Source: an uncultured Candidatus Saccharibacteria bacterium
GTDB taxonomy: Bacteria > Patescibacteriota > Saccharimonadia > Saccharimonadales > Saccharimonadaceae
Reading direction: 5' to 3'
NCBI GenBank assembly: GCA_934717805.1
Contig: CAKUZG010000007.1
Span: forward strand, 1-34,819
Length of the DNA: 34,819 bases
Position 1 is the first letter of the stretch. Each line of letters starts with the position of its first letter. The position numbers and the translations under genes were made by a program. The notes under the pieces were generated by a model that was given only the letters and a program-made list of their open reading frames with translations, did no database searches and was not told the DNA's origin. This document shows, in pieces, positions 30,786 to 34,819 of the stretch.

Positions 30786-31637
30786 TTATAAATCTTGTTG
30801 CCCTTTTTGATTTGCAACTTTTCTTGCCGCAACAATAACATTATCAATCAAAGAAGCAACAGTTAGTGGACCAACTCCACCCTTTATTGGCGTAATAGTC
30901 AGATCCTTTCTATTTTTACGAACTTCATCCGAAACATCACCCTTAATCTCTCCGCCTTCACTTGCTGTTCCAGCATCAACAACCACCGCCTTAGATTTCA
31001 GCATTTCTGAAGTAATTAATCCTGGTTTTCCAACCGCTGTAATAACCACATCAAAATCTTTAAGTGTTTTTATCATTTCTTCACTATTAAATTCATCAAA
31101 TTTCGAAACCATCACGCCAGATTTTTCAAACATTTTCGAAAGTGGCGCTCCCACAAGCCTTCCCTGACCAACAACGGCGACCTTTTTACCTTCTAATGAA
31201 ATATTATAGCCTGCCAAAAGCCAATTTATTGCTTGCGCCGTAGCTGGAACAAAATCACCATTGTTCAAACCATCAACATCTTTTTCTTTCGAAATTTCAC
31301 TCAAAATTGCTTCAGTTTCATCTCTCGAAAGCTTTTCGCCACTTTCATTTTCGAGCGGAAGTTGCACGATAATGCCGTGAATATTCTCATCAAGATTAGC
31401 CTTTCGAATCTCTTCTTTCATCAATTCAACATCGACCTTTCGTCGCTCAACCTCAATTAAAATATCTTCACCATATTTTTCTTTAAGCCGCATATAAGTT
31501 TCAGTTACTGGGCTTTTTGATGAATAAAAAATTACCAATTTCGGAAAAACTCGCCAGCTTTGTCGCAATGCTCGCACCTGTTTAGCTTGACGCTCTTTAA
31601 TAAAATCACGAAGTTCTGCACCATTTAAAAATCTCAT
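30786..31637 (-). CDS. folD: bifunctional methylenetetrahydrofolate dehydrogenase/cyclohydrolase FolD
   Basis: 283 aa from ATG at 31635-31637. The frame is open 12 codons further upstream, but those codons cover the promoter. It interconverts 5,10-methylene- and 10-formyl-tetrahydrofolate with NADP+. Catalytic Y48 and K52 (TYMRLK), VQLPL, KDVDG (D122), the Rossmann motif VVGQGRLVGAPLSKM and the C-terminal PIKGGVGPLTVASLIDN are present. The usual PCTPxG stretch is PATAQA here (131-136), losing the Cys and second Pro, and VDGFHP is VDGLNN. These sit near the folate and NADP site, so activity balance may differ. Predicted leaderless, from a promoter overlapping that of the divergent neighbour. 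Confidence 0.93.
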   Translation of the reverse strand: MRFLNGAELRDFIKERQAKQVRALRQSWRVFPKLVIFYSSKSPVTETYMRLKEKYGEDILIEVERRKVDVELMKEEIRKANLDENIHGIIVQLPLENESGEKLSRDETEAILSEISKEKDVDGLNNGDFVPATAQAINWLLAGYNISLEGKKVAVVGQGRLVGAPLSKMFEKSGVMVSKFDEFNSEEMIKTLKDFDVVITAVGKPGLITSEMLKSKAVVVDAGTASEGGEIKGDVSDEVRKNRKDLTITPIKGGVGPLTVASLIDNVIVAARKVANQKGQQDL

Positions 31638-31644
31638 AAGCCTT

Positions 31645-31689
31645 ATTATAAGCAAAAATCTTGAAAATTTCAATTTTTTAAGTTATAAT
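31645..31689. promoter_or_regulatory. back-to-back promoters of folD and the DUF5684-like gene
   Basis: Minus: TTGAAA (31668-31673), 17 bp, TATAAT (31645-31650), seven nt before the folD ATG. Plus: TTGAAA (31661-31666), 17 bp, TATAAT (31684-31689). The two -35 boxes are one base apart within TTGAAAATTTCAA, so polymerase can probably occupy only one promoter at a time. Confidence 0.85.
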
Positions 31690-31723
31690 CATTATAGAAA
31701 TTAATCAAAGAAAGGATTTTTGA

Positions 31724-32281
31724 ATGTATAATTATGAAGACTATTCATACGGATATCGAGGTTATGGCCACGGTGCAGATGCAACTGATGCCATTGCTGG
31801 AATGTCTATCGTTCTATTTTTAACTATTATGTTGATTACTGCGGTTATAGGCTATGTTGTTAGCTCTATCTTTTACATGTTGATCTTTAAAAAGGCTGGA
31901 ATTGACGCTAAAAAAGCTTGGATTCCTTTCTATAACCGTTGGACATTCTTTGAACTTGGTGGTCAAGAAGGATGGAAATCTCTTCTAGTATTTATCCCTT
32001 ATGTCGGCTTTATAATCTCGCTTGTTTTTGAAGTTATAGCAGTTATCGAAATCAGTAAAAAACTTGGCAAATCACCTTATTGGTCTATCCTTTTCTTATT
32101 TGCAACACCTGTTTGGTTCTTGATTCTTGGTCTAGACAGCTCTCGCTGGAATGATGCAGCCGGAAAAGAAAGTCTTGCAAAAGGAACTATCCTTGGTTAT
32201 AAATTGGTAAACGAAGAAAAACCAGAAGAAGCAAAAGAAGAGAAAACTTCTGATACTAAAGAAGAAAAAACTGAAGAATAA
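31724..32281 (+). CDS. DUF5684-like membrane protein
   Basis: 185 aa. A Tyr/Gly-rich start (MYNYEDYSYGYRGYGHG) is followed by four or so hydrophobic segments. The family hallmark is visible: FKKAGIDAKKAWIPFYNRWTFFELGGQEGW, then LLVFIPYVGFIISLVFEVIAVIEISKKLGKSPYWSILFLF. It ends with a Glu/Lys tail (EEKPEEAKEEKTSDTKEEK). Related proteins often carry a signal-peptidase-like or zinc-ribbon partner; none is seen here. Function is unknown. The ribosome binding site is AGAAAGGA before the ATG; own promoter; shares a terminator with murB. Confidence 0.8.
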   Translation: MYNYEDYSYGYRGYGHGADATDAIAGMSIVLFLTIMLITAVIGYVVSSIFYMLIFKKAGIDAKKAWIPFYNRWTFFELGGQEGWKSLLVFIPYVGFIISLVFEVIAVIEISKKLGKSPYWSILFLFATPVWFLILGLDSSRWNDAAGKESLAKGTILGYKLVNEEKPEEAKEEKTSDTKEEKTEE

Positions 32282-32295
32282 TTCTTTTAAATTCT

Positions 32296-32327
32296 AAAAA
32301 CGACATTCACAACTGAATGCCGTTTTT
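32296..32327. terminator. bidirectional terminator between the DUF5684-like gene and murB
   Basis: AAAAACG-A-CATTC pairs with GAATG-C-CGTTTTT (one mismatch), loop ACAACT, T-run on plus, A-run on minus. Confidence 0.85.
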
Positions 32328-32335
32328 ATTTTTTA

Positions 32336-33385
32336 TTAAATCTCCAATGGTTCTTGTTCAATTTTTAAGCCAAATTTTTCAAAAACCCTATCTTGAATCA
32401 ATTTTCTTGCCTGTGCTAATTCATCATAGCTTTTAGCTGAAATATTAGTCAAAACTAAGGCACTTCCTGGGTGAACTCTCATTCCAAAAAACTCTTTTCC
32501 TTTTAATCCAGCTTGTTCAATCAGCCAGCCTGTCGGAATTTTATACTCATTATTGCCAACTTTAAAAATGGGCATTTCTGGATATTTCTTTCGAAAGTCT
32601 TCTGCAATATTCTCGGTTATTTTAACGTTTTTAAAGAAACTACCTGCACTCGGAATTTCTTCAGGATCAGGAAGCTTTCTTGAACGAATTTCTATCACCG
32701 CTTCCATCACATCTTTAGAAGTTAAATTTTCTTCTTTAATATCCTTTTTCTTTAATTCATGTTTTAAGGTCTCATATTTCGGATTCTCTGGCTGACCTTT
32801 CGAAAGTTCAAGATTTATTGAAATTACAAAGTATTTATCTTTTTTATCTCTTTTAAAAATACTATCTCGATACGAAAATTGGCAATCTTCTTTTGATAAA
32901 ATTTTAATCTTTTCGGTTTCAAGTTCAAAAACTTCAACACTTTTTAAAATATCAACAATCTCTTGGCCATAAGCACCAACATTTTGAATAGGTAATGCAC
33001 CAACCGTTCCAGGAATCATTGCCATAGCCTCACAGCCACTTAATTTTTTTGAAACTGCAAATCGCACAAATTCATCCCAATTAACTCCCGAATTAACCTT
33101 AAATTCGATTTTTTTATCATCCTCAAAAACTTGCTCGAAACCCAGAATTTCGTTTTTAATTACAATTCCAGGAAAAAACTCACTTCGAACAATTGTATTG
33201 CTTCCACCACCTAGAATGAAAAATGGAATATTTTCTTTTTTTAAAAAATGTACCGCTGCCGAAAAATCCTCAACACTTTTCACAACTGTAAAATATTTTG
33301 CTCGACCGCTAAGCTTCATTGTTGTAAATTTTCCAAAATCAATATTCTGAAAAATTTCTAAGTTTTCGAAAACTATATTTTTCAT
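32336..33385 (-). CDS. murB: UDP-N-acetylenolpyruvoylglucosamine reductase
   Basis: 349 aa FAD enzyme making UDP-MurNAc for peptidoglycan. FAD-binding TTMKLSGRAKYF and ILGGGSNTIV (57-66), PGTVGALPIQNVGAYGQEI, R173 in FSYRDSIFK and catalytic S249 in SAGSFFKN are present, with the C-terminal IEQAGLKG and HPGSALVLTN. YRDSIFK and length point to type I, like the E. coli enzyme. Predicted leaderless: TGC-TATAAT lies six nt before the ATG. Confidence 0.96.
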   Translation of the reverse strand: MKNIVFENLEIFQNIDFGKFTTMKLSGRAKYFTVVKSVEDFSAAVHFLKKENIPFFILGGGSNTIVRSEFFPGIVIKNEILGFEQVFEDDKKIEFKVNSGVNWDEFVRFAVSKKLSGCEAMAMIPGTVGALPIQNVGAYGQEIVDILKSVEVFELETEKIKILSKEDCQFSYRDSIFKRDKKDKYFVISINLELSKGQPENPKYETLKHELKKKDIKEENLTSKDVMEAVIEIRSRKLPDPEEIPSAGSFFKNVKITENIAEDFRKKYPEMPIFKVGNNEYKIPTGWLIEQAGLKGKEFFGMRVHPGSALVLTNISAKSYDELAQARKLIQDRVFEKFGLKIEQEPLEI

Positions 33386-33391
33386 ATTTTC

Positions 33392-33400
33392 ATTATAGCA
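33392..33400 (-). promoter_or_regulatory. murB extended -10 promoter, leaderless
   Basis: Minus strand TGC plus TATAAT (33392-33397), six nt before the ATG. A weak TTGGTA lies 16 bp upstream. Confidence 0.65.
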
Positions 33401-33422
33401 CAGCCCCTATTTTTACCAAAAT

Positions 33423-33443
33423 AAAAAAACTCGCAAATGCGAG
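33423..33443 (-). terminator. tRNA-Arg terminator
   Basis: Minus strand CTCGC-ATTT-GCGAG followed by seven T, starting 6 nt after the tRNA 3' end and before the murB promoter. Confidence 0.88.
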
Positions 33444-33449
33444 ATAATA

Positions 33450-33526
33450 TGGTACACCCGGCAAGATTCGAACTTGCAACCGCTTGGTTCGAAGCCAAGT
33501 ACTCTATCCAGTTGAGCTACGGGTGC
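33450..33526 (-). tRNA. tRNA-Arg (anticodon UCG)
   Basis: 77 nt with encoded CCA. Acceptor GCACCCG/CGGGTGT (first pair G-U), anticodon stem CTTGG/CCAAG with loop CTTCGAA giving UCG, T arm AGTTCGAATCT. It reads CGA, the favoured arginine codon of the housekeeping genes here. Confidence 0.95.
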
Positions 33527-33536
33527 TTACTCTTAA

Positions 33537-33565
33537 ATTATACCATATTATTTTATTTTTGTGAA
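33537..33565 (-). promoter_or_regulatory. tRNA-Arg promoter
   Basis: Minus strand TTCACA (33560-33565), 17-bp spacer ending TGG, TATAAT (33537-33542). Confidence 0.75.
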
Positions 33566-33567
33566 GA

Positions 33568-34819
33568 CTATTTTGCAACAAATTTAAAAATTCTGTATAG
33601 AGGTTTCCCATCTATAGAGTTATTGTAAAATTCTTCATCTGAAAGTTTATATTTATCAAAATCTGGAACACTATCTTCATTATTGATATATTTTTCAATT
33701 ACGTAAAATTCTTTTGTTTTCTTTGAAAACGATGCATCCTTTTCGATTTTAGGCGTAAAATCCGAACGAATCATATCCCCAGATCCATAAATTGGTGCTT
33801 CACCATAAAACCAGATTTTACTATCATTAGTTGAATATTGAGCCGCTGAATAATACAAAAAATCACCTACCGCTATAGTTGCATGTTTGGTTTCGTTTCG
33901 AATTTGAGCTATCGCTTGACGAATTTCCGTTATTTCACCATCATTTTTCGAAATTCCTCGTTGTGAATCAATTTGAAAAATACCAATGCCATGTGAAAAT
34001 ACTACCAAGATCACCAACAGTAAACTCGTAAATATTTTTTTATTTTTATAGCTGTGATAGGTTACAACTGCCAAAATTACCGAAATAAAAACTTCAGACG
34101 TCAATAAATACCTATCCACAAAGATTGAACTTGATGGCGGTAAGCTTGCAAAATATAAAACTAAGGTTGGAATAATCACAATACTCAAAATTAACTGAAC
34201 ATGTTTTTCAAAAACTTTATTTTTTAACTCCCTTTTTATTGTAAAAAATACAATAATCGTAATCAATACTGCAATAATCGAAAGCCAGCCATTTGTTTTA
34301 TTCGCGTCCAAGTAGAACAAAAAATTCGAAATCATGTTTGGAATTGTCGAAAAATCTACGGCAGGAATCCAAAACTTATCCTTAACATAAGCTGTTTGCA
34401 TAATAAAGAATGGAATCCATGGCAAGTATAAAATAGCAATAATTAAATGTATTTTAAACCAACCGTCATTAAAAAACTCAGAAAAAATATTATTTTTTTG
34501 ATTATTCTTAATCTTCAAAAGCCGAAGCCAAATCTTTTTTTGTTCCAATTTTCTGCGTTTGTAAACCAAAAAACCTCTATAAACCCACAAAGAAATCGGA
34601 ATAAGTGCGTAAAGATATTGTGTCCAAATTCCTAAACAGATTGTTAAGATATATAAAAAGCGCCATTTTTTAATTGTTTTCGAACTATTTTCAACTACCC
34701 ATCCTTCATAAAAAGCTCGCACCGCAACAACACCAAAGAATGCAACCATTGTATACATTCTAGCTTCTTGAGAGTAACGAATTAGCATTGGAGAAATTGC
34801 TAAAAACCCACTTGCTATC
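33568..34819 (-). CDS. GT39-like membrane glycosyltransferase, N-terminal part beyond the window
   Basis: At least 416 aa visible; the frame stays open to the window edge (IASGFLAISPMLIRYSQEAR), so the Met at 34786-34788 is internal and the gene is partial. SPMLIRYSQEARMYTMVAF is the typical segment of dolichyl-phosphate-mannose-type (GT39/ArnT-like) GT-C enzymes, which move a lipid-linked sugar onto proteins or glycans on the outer face. Seven or eight membrane segments are visible, then a soluble C-terminal domain (IRQAIAQIRNETKHATIAVG...). The catalytic acidic residues near the N-terminus lie outside the window. Substrate cannot be told. It ends about 40 nt from the tRNA-Arg 5' end, and its 3' end overlaps that promoter region. 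Confidence 0.8.
   Translation of the reverse strand, partial: IASGFLAISPMLIRYSQEARMYTMVAFFGVVAVRAFYEGWVVENSSKTIKKWRFLYILTICLGIWTQYLYALIPISLWVYRGFLVYKRRKLEQKKIWLRLLKIKNNQKNNIFSEFFNDGWFKIHLIIAILYLPWIPFFIMQTAYVKDKFWIPAVDFSTIPNMISNFLFYLDANKTNGWLSIIAVLITIIVFFTIKRELKNKVFEKHVQLILSIVIIPTLVLYFASLPPSSSIFVDRYLLTSEVFISVILAVVTYHSYKNKKIFTSLLLVILVVFSHGIGIFQIDSQRGISKNDGEITEIRQAIAQIRNETKHATIAVGDFLYYSAAQYSTNDSKIWFYGEAPIYGSGDMIRSDFTPKIEKDASFSKKTKEFYVIEKYINNEDSVPDFDKYKLSDEEFYNNSIDGKPLYRIFKFVAK

Noticed and set aside
31638..31673. Twelve extra N-terminal residues on FolD
   Set aside because: They cover the -10 and -35 boxes of the folD promoter, and the family N-terminus aligns with the ATG at 31637.

Overview
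This 34.8 kb window is an AT-rich bacterial chromosome segment (roughly one third G+C by eye) that reads with the standard bacterial code. Its style suggests a Patescibacteria/CPR genome, most likely Saccharibacteria (TM7). The reasons are short intergenic gaps, CGA as the main arginine codon, an AlaRS without its C-terminal domain, a LigA with no zinc-finger cysteines, a surface protein of the 'GPSRPSFT...' plus DUF11 type ending in LPETG, and GAAAGGA-type ribosome binding sites. This assignment is inference; no rRNA gene is present to confirm it.

Layout. Positions 1-5.2 kb, minus strand: tRNA-Cys, a small membrane protein, tRNA-Leu, lemA, htpX (frameshifted in this sequence), a multi-pass membrane protein and ligA. 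Positions 5.2-9.4 kb: hisS on minus, divergent from rarA on plus, which converges on exonuclease I (sbcB); rarA and sbcB share a CTAG that gives both their stop codons. Positions 9.5-12 kb: an M16-type peptidase (plus) converging on obg (minus). Positions 12-18 kb, minus strand, envelope and division block: FtsA-like actin homologue, single-pass protein, ruvX, mltG, then a LysM-CHAP cell-wall hydrolase with its own strong promoter and long leader. Positions 18-23.4 kb, minus strand: pgk, tpiA, a Lys/Glu-rich tail-anchored protein, alaS. Positions 23.4-23.7 kb: a tiny complete plus-strand transcription unit (promoter, RBS, 24-codon ORF, terminator). Positions 23.7-25.6 kb: typA. Positions 25.7-30.8 kb: tRNA-Val and three monocistronic plus-strand genes for membrane or surface proteins, each with its own promoter and terminator. 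Positions 30.8-34.8 kb: folD, a DUF5684-like membrane protein, murB, tRNA-Arg and the C-terminal part of a GT39-like membrane glycosyltransferase cut by the window edge.

Most genes are housekeeping: DNA repair and replication, translation, glycolysis, one-carbon metabolism, and peptidoglycan synthesis and turnover. The accessory part is 25.9-28.2 kb. Its two genes avoid CGA arginine codons, and the stretch from about 25.55 to 28.72 kb lacks the palindrome TTCGAA, which by hand count occurs about 88 times in the rest of the window. The larger gene is flanked by imperfect ~33-bp inverted repeats and has a highly structured leader.

Three points stand out. (1) The octamer TTTCGAAA is very strongly over-represented in all reading frames and also in non-coding DNA, so it looks like a sequence-level signal such as an uptake, recombination or methylation site. 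(2) At least seven genes have a consensus -10 box only 6-9 nt before the start codon, implying leaderless mRNAs. (3) htpX is split by one missing base in an A6/T6 run.
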